A stretch of DNA of 64,000 nt from an uncultured Phascolarctobacterium sp. (GCA_905200645.1 CAJKLD010000005.1:18104-82103), one strand, 5' to 3'; positions 51,801-60,770 are shown, numbered from the stretch's first letter. Numbers and translations are program-made. The notes: generated from the letters alone by a model not told the origin.

Positions 51801-52882
51801 ATTTCCTTCGGAAGACCGCATTGATGCATTTTCAATTCAGGACCAACTACGATTACGGAACGGCCGGAGTAGTCAACGCGCTTACCTAACAGGTTTTGAC
51901 GGAAACGACCCTGTTTGCCCTTCAGCATATCGGACAGGGATTTTAAAGGACGGTTGCCGGGACCGGTAACCGGACGGCCGCGACGGCCATTGTCTATTAA
52001 AGCATCAACAGCCTCTTGCAGCATACGTTTTTCATTACGTACAATAATGTCGGGAGCATGCAGCTCTAACAGGCGTTTCAGGCGGTTGTTACGGTTAATA
52101 ACGCGACGGTACAAATCATTCAAATCGGAGGTAGCAAAACGGCCGCCGTCCAACTGTACCATAGGACGCAGTTCCGGAGGAATAACCGGAACTACATCCA
52201 AAATCATCCATTCAGGACGATTACCGGATTTCAGAAAAGCTTCGCAAACCTCCAAACGGCGTACAACACGCACCTTACGTTGGTTGCTGGCATCCTTCAT
52301 TTCGGCGCGCAGCTCGTTGGTCAAAGCTTCCAAATCAATCTCTTCCAGCAACTCTTTGACAGCTTGAGCGCCTATGCCTACGCGAAAATCATCACCATAT
52401 TTATCGCGTGCTTCCACATATTCAGCCTCAGTGAGCAGCTGTTTCTTAGTCAAAGGAGTATCGCCCGGGTCAAGAACAATATAGCTGGCAAAATACAGCA
52501 CCTTTTCCAGATTACGGGGAGAAACGTCCAAAATCAAACCCATACGGCTGGGAATACCTTTAAAATACCAAATATGGGATACCGGCGCAGCCAGCTCAAT
52601 ATGGCCCATGCGCTCACGGCGAACTTTACTGCGGGTAACTTCAACGCCGCATTTATCGCAGATAATACCCTTATAGCGAATACGTTTATACTTGCCGCAA
52701 TGACATTCCCAATCCTTGGTAGGGCCAAAGATTCTTTCGCAGAACAAGCCGTCACGTTCCGGCTTTAAGGTTCTATAGTTGATGGTTTCAGGTTTTTTTA
52801 CTTCGCCGTAAGACCATTCTCTAATCTGGTCAGGAGAAGCCAAACCAATACGCATAGAAACGAAATTATTTACATCTAACAA
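48872..52882 (-). CDS. rpoC: DNA-directed RNA polymerase subunit beta'
   Basis: 1,336 residues. The catalytic magnesium-binding motif NADFDGDQMAVHLPLS is present, with the zinc-binding N-terminus CHCGKYKRIRYKGIICDKCG and the trigger-loop region near QSIGEPGTQLTMRTFHTGG. The start is a TTG codon (encoding MLDVNNFVSM), as in Bacillus rpoC, behind GAAGGGAG. 20 bases after rpoB; a terminator follows. Confidence 0.98.
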   Translation of the reverse strand: MLDVNNFVSMRIGLASPDQIREWSYGEVKKPETINYRTLKPERDGLFCERIFGPTKDWECHCGKYKRIRYKGIICDKCGVEVTRSKVRRERMGHIELAAPVSHIWYFKGIPSRMGLILDVSPRNLEKVLYFASYIVLDPGDTPLTKKQLLTEAEYVEARDKYGDDFRVGIGAQAVKELLEEIDLEALTNELRAEMKDASNQRKVRVVRRLEVCEAFLKSGNRPEWMILDVVPVIPPELRPMVQLDGGRFATSDLNDLYRRVINRNNRLKRLLELHAPDIIVRNEKRMLQEAVDALIDNGRRGRPVTGPGNRPLKSLSDMLKGKQGRFRQNLLGKRVDYSGRSVIVVGPELKMHQCGLPKEMALELFKPFVMKRLVTSGIATNIKSAKRKVERAEAEVWDILEDVIKEHPVLLNRAPTLHRLGIQAFEPILSEGRAIKLHPLVCTAYNADFDGDQMAVHLPLSVEAQAEARMLMMSVNNILAPKDGKPVAVPTQDMVLGAYYLTIVKEGAFGEGKRFSSVDEAQLAYFHHAVALQAEIKVYIPNSEIFDEPKNEGVSLVTTTVGNTIFNGELPKEMRYFHKEKDADGKESWHLGKLINKGELGKLVAKAHKLFGNLRTAEILDVVKKMGYDNACKSGISIATSDIKIPAEKQAILDATEKEVDKAERMFRRGLMSDDERYRKVIELWNQATDKVTDALMKSTMDKFNSVAMMADSGARGNKQQIRQLAGMRGLMADPSGRIIDRPIKSNFREGLTILEYFISSHGARKGLADTALRTADSGYLTRRLVDVAQDVIVREDDCDIVGMNLVKERNRLSKAVLGSSQNKIRDSIMGRTLAVGVLDEAGNLIAEADTNVTPELFAKLNDAKVEEISLYSSEDMNGEDVETVRINISEEFAHKVLKEAMMHNFENKEVAEDIVNGAGEVLAHTGESMTEAVIDAVLADGTVKELRIRNNDIAGIEVEAIVEGKMEKRVIETLYDRIIGRNLAEDILDENGEILYHINEYVTEDMAERICRLRTKVKIRSVLTCKAKYGVCRKCYGRNLATGKNVDVGEAVGTISAQSIGEPGTQLTMRTFHTGGVAGGDDITQGLPRVEELFEARKPKHPGLLTENAGTVHIVEEAGSRRVIVTGEDSLGQEYQIPYGAKLSVTEGEQVAVGDRLTEGSLNPHDVLRISGVKATQHYLVSQVVGVYKSQGVDINSKHIEVMVRQMMRKIRIDESGDTTMMPGNDVDIAKFEEQNAAMIEAGKEPAEGHPILLGITKASLATDSFLSAASFQETTRVLTDAAIKGKVDPLLGLKENVIIGKLIPAGTGMSRYRDIKVKYNVPKETEKNGEVTE

Positions 52883-52902
52883 GAATCATTCGCTCCCTTC
52901 TC

Positions 52903-55900
52903 TTAGTTATCGTAATCATCCAGGTTTGCGTCAGGAGTTTCTCTGATTGACATACCATCGTCATAATTGCCCATGTCGACAATAATATTATCGTCGTCAA
53001 TTTCATCGTCCTGTTCCATAGACTGGCCTTCTACATACTGACTTTCCATATTGCCAACTTCACGGATATTGGCTTCGTCGTCCATATCGCGAGTCGGGAT
53101 ATCATCGTCTTCATCATCCTGCAAGGAAATTTCTTCCTCGTCCTCGTTAAGCACTTTAATATCCAAGCCAATGGACTGCAATTCCTTAACCAATACCTTG
53201 AAAGATTCAGGAATACCCGGGTCAGGAACATTTTCACCCTTAACGATAGCTTCATAAGTCTTAACACGGCCAACAACGTCGTCGGATTTTACAGTCAGAA
53301 TCTCTTGCAGAGTGTAAGCAGCGCCGTATGCTTCCAGCGCCCAAACTTCCATCTCACCAAATCTCTGGCCGCCAAACTGTGCCTTGCCGCCCAACGGCTG
53401 CTGGGTAACCAAGGAATACGGGCCGGTGCTGCGGGCATGGATTTTATCGTCAACCAAATGGTGCAGCTTCAAGTAATATGTCAGACCAACGGTTACAGGA
53501 TTATCAAAGGGTTCGCCTGTACGTCCGTCATAAAGAATAGTTTTAGCAGTTTTATCAATGCCTGCCAGCTCTAAAGCATCAGCAATATCCTGCTCATGCG
53601 CGCCGTCAAATACGGGTACGGAAATTTGTACTGCTTTAATACTCTTATCGCCGAATTTATCAATTTCCACAGTCTTAGGCATACCGTATTTGTCTACGTC
53701 ATAGCCATATTTAGCCAAACGCTCTACCAAACCCTCGGCATCGTTTTCAATTTGCATACCAAGAGCGCGGGCAGCCCAGCCCAAATGGTTTTCCAAAACC
53801 TGACCAATATTCATACGGGAAGGTACGCCCAAAGGATTCAGTACAATATGTACCGGTTCGCCGCTAGGCAGGAACGGCATATCTTCACGCGCCATAATAC
53901 GGGAAACAACGCCCTTGTTACCATGACGGCCTGCCATCTTATCGCCTTCAGAAATCTTACGTTTTTGAGCGATATGTACGCGAACTTGCTCGTTTACGCC
54001 AGGCGGCAGCTCGTCGCCGTTTTCACGGCTGAATACTTTTACGCTGACAATTTTGCCTGCTTCGCCATGAGGAACACGCAAGGAGCTGTCGCGTACTTCG
54101 CGTGCTTTTTCACCAAAGATAGCACGCAGCAGACGCTCTTCAGCAGTCAGCTCGGTTTCACCTTTAGGAGTTACCTTGCCTACCAAAATATCGCCCGGGC
54201 GTACTTCTGCGCCAATACGGATAATGCCGCGTTCGTCCAAATCTTTCAGCGCTTCTTCGCCTACGTTAGGCAGTTCGCGGGTAATTTCTTCTTTGCCCAA
54301 TTTAGTATCGCGGGCATCGCAGTCATATTCTTCAATATGAATAGAAGTAAAGATATCAGCCTTTACCAAATCTTCATTCAAAAGTACGGCATCCTCGTAG
54401 TTATAGCCTTCCCAAGGCATATAAGCTACGATTACGTTATGACCTAAAGCCAGTTCGCCGTGATCGGTTGCCGGACCGTCAGCCAAAACCTGTTTAGCTT
54501 CAACATGATCGCCTTTGAAAACAATAGGACGTTGATTTACGCAGGTGCCTTGGTTAGAACGTTTAAATTTCAGCAGCGGATAAATATCTACTTCGCCGTT
54601 TTCAGCACGCACACGGATTTCGTTGCCGACAACGCGGATAACCTCACCGGCGCGTTTAGCCAGTACGCAGACACCGGAGTCAACGGCTACCTTGTATTCC
54701 ATACCTGTACCGATAATCGGCGCCTGTGTGCACAGCAGCGGTACAGCCTGACGCTGCATGTTTGCACCCATCAAAGCACGGTTAGCGTCATCGTTTTCCA
54801 AGAACGGAATCAAAGCAGTAGCAATGGAAACTACCTGTTTAGGAGAAACGTCCATCAAATCGCAGCGTTCAGGAGCAATAGAAAGGACATCATCTTTAGC
54901 ACGGGCAGTAACACGTTCACCTAAGAAATAACCCTCGTCGTCCAAAGGTTCGTTAGCCTGCGCAATGATATATTTATCTTCTACATCAGCAGTCATGTAA
55001 ATTACTTTGTCAGTAACGCGCTTATGCTCCTTATCAACTACGCGGTACGGAGTTTCCATAAAGCCGTACTTATTGATAACAGCAAAGGTGGACAAAGAAC
55101 CAATCAAGCCAATGTTAGGACCTTCAGGAGTCTCAATGGGGCACATACGTCCATAGTGGGAGTTGTGTACATCGCGGACTTCGTAGCCTGCGCGCTCACG
55201 GGACAAGCCGCCGGGGCCTAAGGCGGACAAACGACGTTTATGAGTCAGCTCTGCCAGCGGGTTGTTTTGGTCCATAAATTGGGACAACTGACTGCTGCCA
55301 AAGAATTCTTTAATAGCTGCCACTACCGGACGAATGTTAATCAAAGCCTGCGGAGTGATAACCTCGGTGTCTTGAATGGACATACGCTCGCGCACAACGC
55401 GCTCCATACGTGCCAAGCCAATGCGGAATTGGTTTTGCAGCAGCTCGCCTACGCAGCGAACACGACGGTTGCCTAAATGGTCAATATCATCGCCGGTGCC
55501 GTAGCCATCCATCAAATTCAGCAGATAGCTGAAGGAAGCCAGCACATCCTCAACAGTAACGGTATGCTTCTTTTCGTCAATGCCGGTGGTAAAAAGCATC
55601 AGCATAGGCTCTTCCTTAAACATAACCTTTAAGGAACGCAGGCCCTGCTCTGCATATACACCGCTTGCTTCAACTTTATCTAAATTAGCGTCGGTCATCT
55701 TGGTACCTTTTTCCAAGATGATTTCGCCGGTTTCGGTATCTACCAAAGGCTCTGCTAAAACAGTGCCTTCCAAACGCTGACGCCAGCCTAATTTTTTATT
55801 TAATTTATAACGGCCAACGCTAGCCAAATCATAGCGTTTATTATCAAAGAAGGTTGCTTCAATTAAAGAAACAGCGTTTTCCAAAATAGTAGGCTCACCG

Positions 55901-56619
55901 GGACGTAATTTTTTGTAAACTTCCAGCATAGCCTCATCTCTATTTTTAGTGGTATCCTTTTCCAAGGTAGCCATCAGGCAGGGATGCTCGCCAAAGCAAG
56001 AGATAATTTCTTCATTAGAAGATAAACCCAATGCGCGCAGCAACACGGTAGCAGGCAGCTTGCGGGTACGGTCTACGCGAGCATAAATAACGTCGTTAAC
56101 GTCGGTTTCATACTCAATCCAAGCGCCGCGGTTAGGAATAACAGTAGTACCGTAAATTTTTTTGCCGCTGGGGTCAATCTCTACGCTGTAATATACACCG
56201 GGAGAACGCACCAATTGGCTGACGATAACACGTTCAGCACCGTTGATAACAAAGGTACCGGTTTCGGTCATCAACGGAAAATCACCCATAAATACGGTGG
56301 ATTCCTTAATTTCACCGGTATCCTTATATACCAAACGAACTTTTACATTCATAGGAGCGGAATAGGACTCATCCCTCTCCTTACATTCTTCAACGCCATA
56401 TTTAGGTTCACCCAAGCTGAAATTTTCAAAATACAGCTCCAGATTACCGGAAAAATCTTTAATCGGAGAAATGTCATGCAGAATATCTACCAAACCATCG
56501 TCGATAAACCATTCATAGGATTTTCTCTGAATGTCGATCAAATGAGGCATGGGTAAAATCTCGTTGATTCGGGCATAACTATACCGAGTTCTGTCACCTA
56601 CTTGAACCGGTTTAAACAT
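52903..56619 (-). CDS. rpoB: DNA-directed RNA polymerase subunit beta
   Basis: 1,238 residues from ATG 56619 (MFKPVQVGDRTRYSYARINE) behind GGGGTGAGG; an open frame up to 56703 crosses the leader terminator and is not used. Landmarks: rifampicin region FFGSSQLSQFMDQNNPLAEL, GDKMAGRHGNKGVVS and HARSTGPYSLVTQQPLGGKA. The C-terminus has an acidic extension (IVDMGNYDDGMSIRETPDAN). It is not preceded by rplJ-rplL, its usual partners; a separate promoter (56835-56863) and a leader terminator (56681-56714) are present instead. Confidence 0.98.
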   Translation of the reverse strand: MFKPVQVGDRTRYSYARINEILPMPHLIDIQRKSYEWFIDDGLVDILHDISPIKDFSGNLELYFENFSLGEPKYGVEECKERDESYSAPMNVKVRLVYKDTGEIKESTVFMGDFPLMTETGTFVINGAERVIVSQLVRSPGVYYSVEIDPSGKKIYGTTVIPNRGAWIEYETDVNDVIYARVDRTRKLPATVLLRALGLSSNEEIISCFGEHPCLMATLEKDTTKNRDEAMLEVYKKLRPGEPTILENAVSLIEATFFDNKRYDLASVGRYKLNKKLGWRQRLEGTVLAEPLVDTETGEIILEKGTKMTDANLDKVEASGVYAEQGLRSLKVMFKEEPMLMLFTTGIDEKKHTVTVEDVLASFSYLLNLMDGYGTGDDIDHLGNRRVRCVGELLQNQFRIGLARMERVVRERMSIQDTEVITPQALINIRPVVAAIKEFFGSSQLSQFMDQNNPLAELTHKRRLSALGPGGLSRERAGYEVRDVHNSHYGRMCPIETPEGPNIGLIGSLSTFAVINKYGFMETPYRVVDKEHKRVTDKVIYMTADVEDKYIIAQANEPLDDEGYFLGERVTARAKDDVLSIAPERCDLMDVSPKQVVSIATALIPFLENDDANRALMGANMQRQAVPLLCTQAPIIGTGMEYKVAVDSGVCVLAKRAGEVIRVVGNEIRVRAENGEVDIYPLLKFKRSNQGTCVNQRPIVFKGDHVEAKQVLADGPATDHGELALGHNVIVAYMPWEGYNYEDAVLLNEDLVKADIFTSIHIEEYDCDARDTKLGKEEITRELPNVGEEALKDLDERGIIRIGAEVRPGDILVGKVTPKGETELTAEERLLRAIFGEKAREVRDSSLRVPHGEAGKIVSVKVFSRENGDELPPGVNEQVRVHIAQKRKISEGDKMAGRHGNKGVVSRIMAREDMPFLPSGEPVHIVLNPLGVPSRMNIGQVLENHLGWAARALGMQIENDAEGLVERLAKYGYDVDKYGMPKTVEIDKFGDKSIKAVQISVPVFDGAHEQDIADALELAGIDKTAKTILYDGRTGEPFDNPVTVGLTYYLKLHHLVDDKIHARSTGPYSLVTQQPLGGKAQFGGQRFGEMEVWALEAYGAAYTLQEILTVKSDDVVGRVKTYEAIVKGENVPDPGIPESFKVLVKELQSIGLDIKVLNEDEEEISLQDDEDDDIPTRDMDDEANIREVGNMESQYVEGQSMEQDDEIDDDNIIVDMGNYDDGMSIRETPDANLDDYDN

Positions 56620-56680
56620 GTAATTCCTCACCCCTTCGTTTATTTTTAACCACATTAAAACGGACGCATACATACGTGAC

Positions 56681-56714
56681 AAAAAAAACAAGGTTCTTAC
56701 CACAAGGACCTTGT
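56681..56714 (-). terminator. Leader attenuator upstream of rpoB
   Basis: Stem ACAAGGTCCTT / AAGAACCTTGT (plus 56688-56714, one mismatch) followed on the minus strand by eight T. It lies inside the rpoB leader, 62 bases before the rpoB start and about 120 bases after the promoter, so it should reduce or regulate rpoBC transcription. Confidence 0.85.
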
Positions 56715-56834
56715 CTGTTGTCTGCGATGATGTGTCTCATCCTTCATTATAAGCAAGATACGCCGTCCAACCACTGACCCGGCAATATTTGTTGTCAATT
56801 ACACCTGCAATTAGTAATAATGATGTAGTATGTT

Positions 56835-56863
56835 ATGATATCATACATTACGCATAGTGTCAA
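56835..56863 (-). promoter_or_regulatory. Promoter of rpoB-rpoC
   Basis: Minus strand TTGACA (56858-56863), 17-base spacer, TATCAT (56835-56840). A 10-bp palindrome ATGATATCAT overlaps the -10 box. A second TATAAT near 56747-56752 has no good -35. Confidence 0.7.
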
Positions 56864-56870
56864 GCTAAAT

Positions 56871-56910
56871 GCTAAAAAAATTTGCAGGCATTTACTTGCA
56901 AAATGCCTGC
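56871..56910 (-). terminator. Terminator of the polymerase-small protein unit
   Basis: Perfect 10-bp stem GCAGGCATTT / AAATGCCTGC (56884-56893 and 56901-56910) followed on the minus strand by AAATTTTTTT, 26 bases after the stop of the 59-residue gene. Confidence 0.9.
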
Positions 56911-56936
56911 GATATGTAATGTTAACTGTTAAAAGC

Positions 56937-57116
56937 TCAACGCTCATCTGCATTTGCGTTTTCTTCTTCCAGCATTTCTTCATAGCCTCGCAAAGCCATA
57001 AAGGCTAAAAATTGTTTGGCTCTGCTGCTATTCACATTATATCGTCTTTGCGATTCAGCAGACTGCTGCCATTCTTCATTGCTGTAAGCCTTAGCCTTGT
57101 TCTTATCATTCACCAT
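56937..57116 (-). CDS. Small acidic protein translationally coupled to the Y-family polymerase
   Basis: 59 residues: ATG 57116 starts inside the end of the polymerase gene (11-base overlap) and the frame ends at 56937, followed by a clear terminator. Sequence runs MVNDKNKAKAYSNEEWQQSA, then ESQRRYNVNSSRAKQFLAFM, then ALRGYEEMLEEENANADER. It looks helical and charged, with an acidic tail and no membrane segment. Not recognised. Coupling to the polymerase suggests an accessory role in translesion synthesis, as YolD-like or ImuA-like partners have elsewhere, but there is no clear similarity. Confidence 0.7.
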   Translation of the reverse strand: MVNDKNKAKAYSNEEWQQSAESQRRYNVNSSRAKQFLAFMALRGYEEMLEEENANADER

Positions 57117-58383
57117 TATGACCTCCTACCAGCTTATTGCGCAAAAAGCCCGTAGCTTTATCCTGATAGCTTCTGCCGCGCATAAGCATATTTTTGCCAA
57201 AACGCTCCTTAATATTCAGCACCACCTTCTGCACCTGCCTGTCCTTAACTTCCACAGCATCATCTGCAAAAAGCGACTGCTCTACATCCCACAACCGTAC
57301 TAACCTGCCTGCGCTGACGCTAAGCTTGCGTATCGGCGCTGACTTGTCGACAGTTTCCAAATACAACTGTTTAAAATTATCTGTCAACAAGCTATAAGAT
57401 GCTGTTTGCTGTGCCAACCTGCGCGTACCGCCTGTGGCAGCACGGCAGTCCTTACTATATTTTACCGTCAAGCCAATAGCACCGCAGACTAAATTTTTCT
57501 TCACCAACTCCAAGCTCAACAACTCTGCCATTTCCAGCAGCACAATCAAAGCGTCAGCATACTGATAATCCTTAAATAATACTTGACTGGTAGAAATACT
57601 GTGTTCCTTAACGCGATAATTATTAATTTCTTCAATAGTGCAGCTTTCTCTGCCCCACGCATGATCCAGTAAATATTCCGCATTTACGCCAAATTCCTTA
57701 TATAAAAGCTTAGGCTCAAAATGTGCCACACCATATAAATCGTATAAGCCATAACGCGCCAAACGCTTGGCAATCCCCTTGCCTATATTCCAAAAATCCG
57801 TCAGCGGACGATGATGCCATAGCTGAAGCTTAAAACTTGCTTCATCTAAGTAGGCAATCTTGTCCGGCATATGCTTAGCTAAAATATCTAGAGCTATTTT
57901 CGCTAAAAAAATATTAGTACCTATCCCCGCTGCACTGCAAAGGCCAAAACGCCGCTGCACCGCGTCTGTAAGCATTTTCGCTATCTGCTTGGGCTGCATT
58001 CTATACAAAGAAAAATAAGGCGTTAAATCGACAAAACATTCGTCAACTGAGTAAACATAAATATCCTGTTGAGCAAAATACTGCAAATACAGCTGATAAA
58101 TATTGGCTGAATAACGCATATACAATTTCATCCGCGGTTTAGCTATAATATAACTAATATAACCGGGAATTTCATACAAGCGGCAACGGTTACGCACCCC
58201 CAACGCTTTCAATGCCGGAGAAATCGCCAGGCAGATGGCGCCTCTACCGCGAGCCGGATCTGCTACTACCAAATTTACTTGAAAAGGATCCAGTCCCCGC
58301 TCTACACATTCCACAGAAGCATAAAAGCATTTTAAATCAATGCAAGCGTAAATTCTTTCTTGCGCAGTCAGCGTATATTTCAT
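57106..58383 (-). CDS. Y-family DNA polymerase (UmuC/DinP/UvrX-like)
   Basis: 425 residues from ATG 58383 (MKYTLTAQERIYACIDLKCF) behind AAGGTGGG. The palm motif CIDLKCFYASVECVERG carries the first catalytic Asp, and YSVDECFVDLTPYF the Asp-Glu pair; IGTNIFLAKIALDILAKH and the helix-hairpin-helix LTDFWNIGKGIAKRLARYGL follow. Length and sequence fit the Firmicute UmuC/UvrX group rather than DinB. Performs error-prone translesion synthesis. Its promoter (58420-58448) overlaps GAACTTATTTTC, only a poor LexA-box half-match. It is followed by the coupled 59-residue gene. Confidence 0.93.
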   Translation of the reverse strand: MKYTLTAQERIYACIDLKCFYASVECVERGLDPFQVNLVVADPARGRGAICLAISPALKALGVRNRCRLYEIPGYISYIIAKPRMKLYMRYSANIYQLYLQYFAQQDIYVYSVDECFVDLTPYFSLYRMQPKQIAKMLTDAVQRRFGLCSAAGIGTNIFLAKIALDILAKHMPDKIAYLDEASFKLQLWHHRPLTDFWNIGKGIAKRLARYGLYDLYGVAHFEPKLLYKEFGVNAEYLLDHAWGRESCTIEEINNYRVKEHSISTSQVLFKDYQYADALIVLLEMAELLSLELVKKNLVCGAIGLTVKYSKDCRAATGGTRRLAQQTASYSLLTDNFKQLYLETVDKSAPIRKLSVSAGRLVRLWDVEQSLFADDAVEVKDRQVQKVVLNIKERFGKNMLMRGRSYQDKATGFLRNKLVGGHNGE

Positions 58384-58419
58384 CGTACCCACCTTATATA
58401 GCAAAAACTTTCTGCGTAT

Positions 58420-58448
58420 ATTGTAGCACTATACGAACTTATTTTCAA
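58420..58448 (-). promoter_or_regulatory. Promoter of the Y-family polymerase gene
   Basis: Minus strand TTGAAA (58443-58448), 17-base spacer, TACAAT (58420-58425), 37 bases before the ATG. Confidence 0.65.
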
Positions 58449-58502
58449 ATATATGCGGAAGATTTCATCTTTTGTTTGCTTTAAGTGTTAAAACAGCATT
58501 AC

Positions 58503-59309
58503 TTATTGCCACTTAAGCTCAAGACCTACTCCTACTTCACCAACTGCCATATTACTCAATAACACCGTCTTTGCCGCCAAATTAGTACAATGACAGGGAT
58601 AAATAGTCCCGTTTACATTCTTTTCCAGATACTCAACAGTTTTAAGCACCTGCTCTGAACATCCGCTGAACAGGTGAAAACCGCCTATTATACCTTTTAC
58701 AATCTCTTTCCCGGTTATCTGTTTCGCATACTCCACAATATTACATATACCTGCATGAGAACATCCGGTTATAACATATATTCCGTCATCTGAACAATAT
58801 ACAAGAGCTGAATCGTCAAGAACATAATCCTCTTGCCATGAACCTCCACAGCAACGCTCACCTACTGCATTTTGGTTTTCAAAATTATTACTTCTAGGAA
58901 TCTCTCCTAGAAATACCAAACTATCATCAAGCCAATACGGTTCCTTTGTAAATTTTAAAGAAAATTTTTCATTAAGATAAGCTCCAGATACAGGAAGCGA
59001 AATATTCAGTCCCTCTGCTCTTTTATTATCCATTATGCCGGGATGCGCTACTAGTATAGGCCTTGATTTCAAAGCAGGAAAATAAGCCAATCCTCCTGTA
59101 TGGTCATTGTGACCATGCGAGATTATTACCGCATCAAGGCTATCCAACGGTATCTTCATGGCCAATGCATTTCTAATATACACATCGCTATATCCAGTAT
59201 CAAAAAGATATTTTCTGTCAAAATTTTCAATGTAAATGCTTAATGCAGGCTCTCCAAGATAATATTGATCAATAAATGTACTATTATCTACAAGTATTAC
59301 AAGTCTCAT
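58503..59309 (-). CDS. MBL-fold metallo-hydrolase
   Basis: 268 residues. The metal site SHGHNDHTGG has His65, His67, Asp69 and His70; later GCSHAGICNIVEYA and a final IYPCHCTNLAAKTVL give the remaining ligands. The order resembles the 7,8-dihydropterin-6-yl-methyl-4-aminobenzene 5'-phosphate synthase-like subgroup, a broad family with mostly unknown substrates. It starts 4 bases inside the end of the M20 gene (ATGA overlap), so the two are coupled. The stretch is AT-richer than the polymerase genes. Confidence 0.85.
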   Translation of the reverse strand: MRLVILVDNSTFIDQYYLGEPALSIYIENFDRKYLFDTGYSDVYIRNALAMKIPLDSLDAVIISHGHNDHTGGLAYFPALKSRPILVAHPGIMDNKRAEGLNISLPVSGAYLNEKFSLKFTKEPYWLDDSLVFLGEIPRSNNFENQNAVGERCCGGSWQEDYVLDDSALVYCSDDGIYVITGCSHAGICNIVEYAKQITGKEIVKGIIGGFHLFSGCSEQVLKTVEYLEKNVNGTIYPCHCTNLAAKTVLLSNMAVGEVGVGLELKWQ

Positions 59310-60541
59310 AATTCTCTTGCCTCCGCAAGTCCGATAACTGTATCATAGGCAACCAGTACCGCAGCTGTAAGATCTTTTGCATTACTCTTTTCCTCCGGGC
59401 AGTGGCTTCTTCCACCTATGCTGGGAACGAAAAGCATAGCGGCCGGAAGCTCTCCGCCAAATATCTGAGCATCATGACCGGCACCACTAGGAAGATAAGC
59501 ATAATCAAAGCCCCTTGCAATACAGCTTGCCTCAAACCTCTTTTTTATCATTCCTTCCATATTAACAGGCTTCGCATAAAGAAGATTCTCTGCTTCATAA
59601 GTAAGTCCGGAATTTTTAGTCATAGCATCAAGATCAGCAAGTAGTGCATAATACTGGCTCATTATAGTTTCTTCGTCGATGCCTCTTATATCTACAGTAA
59701 ATGTTGCTTTCTGAGGAACAATATTCATTATATTAGGCTCAACCTTTAAAAAGCCAACTGTTGCCACAGAATTACAATAAAGCCTTGCCCGATCACCAAT
59801 TTTGCATATTACCTTAGATGCCTGTTCAAGAGCATCCTTTCTCATATTCATGGGCATGGTACCGACATGGTCAGCCCGTCCATTTATTGTGATGCGTACT
59901 CTTTTTATGCCTACAATTACATCTACAATACCTATTTCCTTGCCCCCTGCTTCAAGAACAGGCCCTTGTTCTATGTGAATTTCTATAAAACACTTTATAT
60001 CCTTTCTCTTATGGTCAGCTATCTCTTCTGGTTTTAATCCGCATGTATCCATCGCTTCATAAACACTAATACCTTCAGCATCCACATATCCCTTAATATC
60101 TTCACATGTCAACTGACCCAAAAGCACCTTCCCTGTAAACAACCCCGTATTAAACCTTCCTCCTTCTTCATCATTAGTAGCTATAATTTCCAATGAGTAC
60201 CATAGCTTCAAGCCCGCCTCTTTAATAAGTCTGGCAATCTCTATAGCGCATACTACACCTGCTATACCATCATATGCTCCACCATTTCGTACAGAATCAA
60301 AATGAGAACCAATCATTATAGTGTCCTTTACTTCTCCTTCAAGCCTCCCTATTACAGCGCCAGAATTATCCTCACGCACATTTAGACCTGCATTCTCCAT
60401 CAGCTGCTGCAAATATTCGCATGCCATACGTGCCTCTGATGTAAAAGGAAATCTTGTCACGCCGTTTCCCGGTGTAGCAGTAAAAGTCTTTAGTATCTCA
60501 ATTTCCTCAACAATATTTCTTTCGATAGATTTCTTATCCAC
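59306..60541 (-). CDS. M20-family amidohydrolase (allantoate/N-carbamoyl-amino acid hydrolase type)
   Basis: 411 residues from GTG 60541, 8 bases after AGGAG; TTG 60559 is an alternative. Two-metal site residues lie in GSHFDSVRNGGAYDGIAG, NDEEGGRF and EIHIEQGP; the dimerisation-domain segment GRADHVGTMPM and the late SGAGHDAQIF complete the pattern of the hydantoinase/carbamoylase subgroup (AllC, HyuC, beta-ureidopropionase). It probably cleaves an N-carbamoyl or ureido amino acid. No other purine or pyrimidine catabolic gene is nearby. Forms a two-gene unit with the MBL-fold gene. Confidence 0.9.
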   Translation of the reverse strand: MDKKSIERNIVEEIEILKTFTATPGNGVTRFPFTSEARMACEYLQQLMENAGLNVREDNSGAVIGRLEGEVKDTIMIGSHFDSVRNGGAYDGIAGVVCAIEIARLIKEAGLKLWYSLEIIATNDEEGGRFNTGLFTGKVLLGQLTCEDIKGYVDAEGISVYEAMDTCGLKPEEIADHKRKDIKCFIEIHIEQGPVLEAGGKEIGIVDVIVGIKRVRITINGRADHVGTMPMNMRKDALEQASKVICKIGDRARLYCNSVATVGFLKVEPNIMNIVPQKATFTVDIRGIDEETIMSQYYALLADLDAMTKNSGLTYEAENLLYAKPVNMEGMIKKRFEASCIARGFDYAYLPSGAGHDAQIFGGELPAAMLFVPSIGGRSHCPEEKSNAKDLTAAVLVAYDTVIGLAEAREL

Positions 60542-60724
60542 AATCTCATCTCCTAACAAAAAAACAGCGAAAATTTTCCTGCATTTTCACATTAGCTATA
60601 TTCATCCTTATTTATCAGCGTATGCGGACAAAATTTATATTATTATTTTACATCTATCCTCTTTTTATAGTCAAATACATATTTTATGAAATTGCCATAG
60701 CCATTAAAAATGTTGGTTTTTAAC

Positions 60725-60770
60725 AATAAAAAAGCTCTGAAACCACATTAGTTAGTGATCTCAGAGCTTT
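60725..60770 (-). terminator. Bidirectional-type terminator
   Basis: Perfect 10-bp stem AAAGCTCTGA / TCAGAGCTTT (60731-60740 and 60761-60770) with an inner CAC/GTG, T-tracts on both sides. It could end transcription of the radical SAM cluster on the minus strand. Confidence 0.8.

Noticed and set aside
48948..54924. Long plus-strand frames opposite rpoC and rpoB (up to 283 codons)
   Set aside because: Antisense to highly conserved genes, no recognisable protein features.
58430..58450. LexA box at the Y-family polymerase promoter
   Set aside because: GAACTTATTTTC matches only one half of the known CGAAC-GTTC type; not enough to call SOS control.
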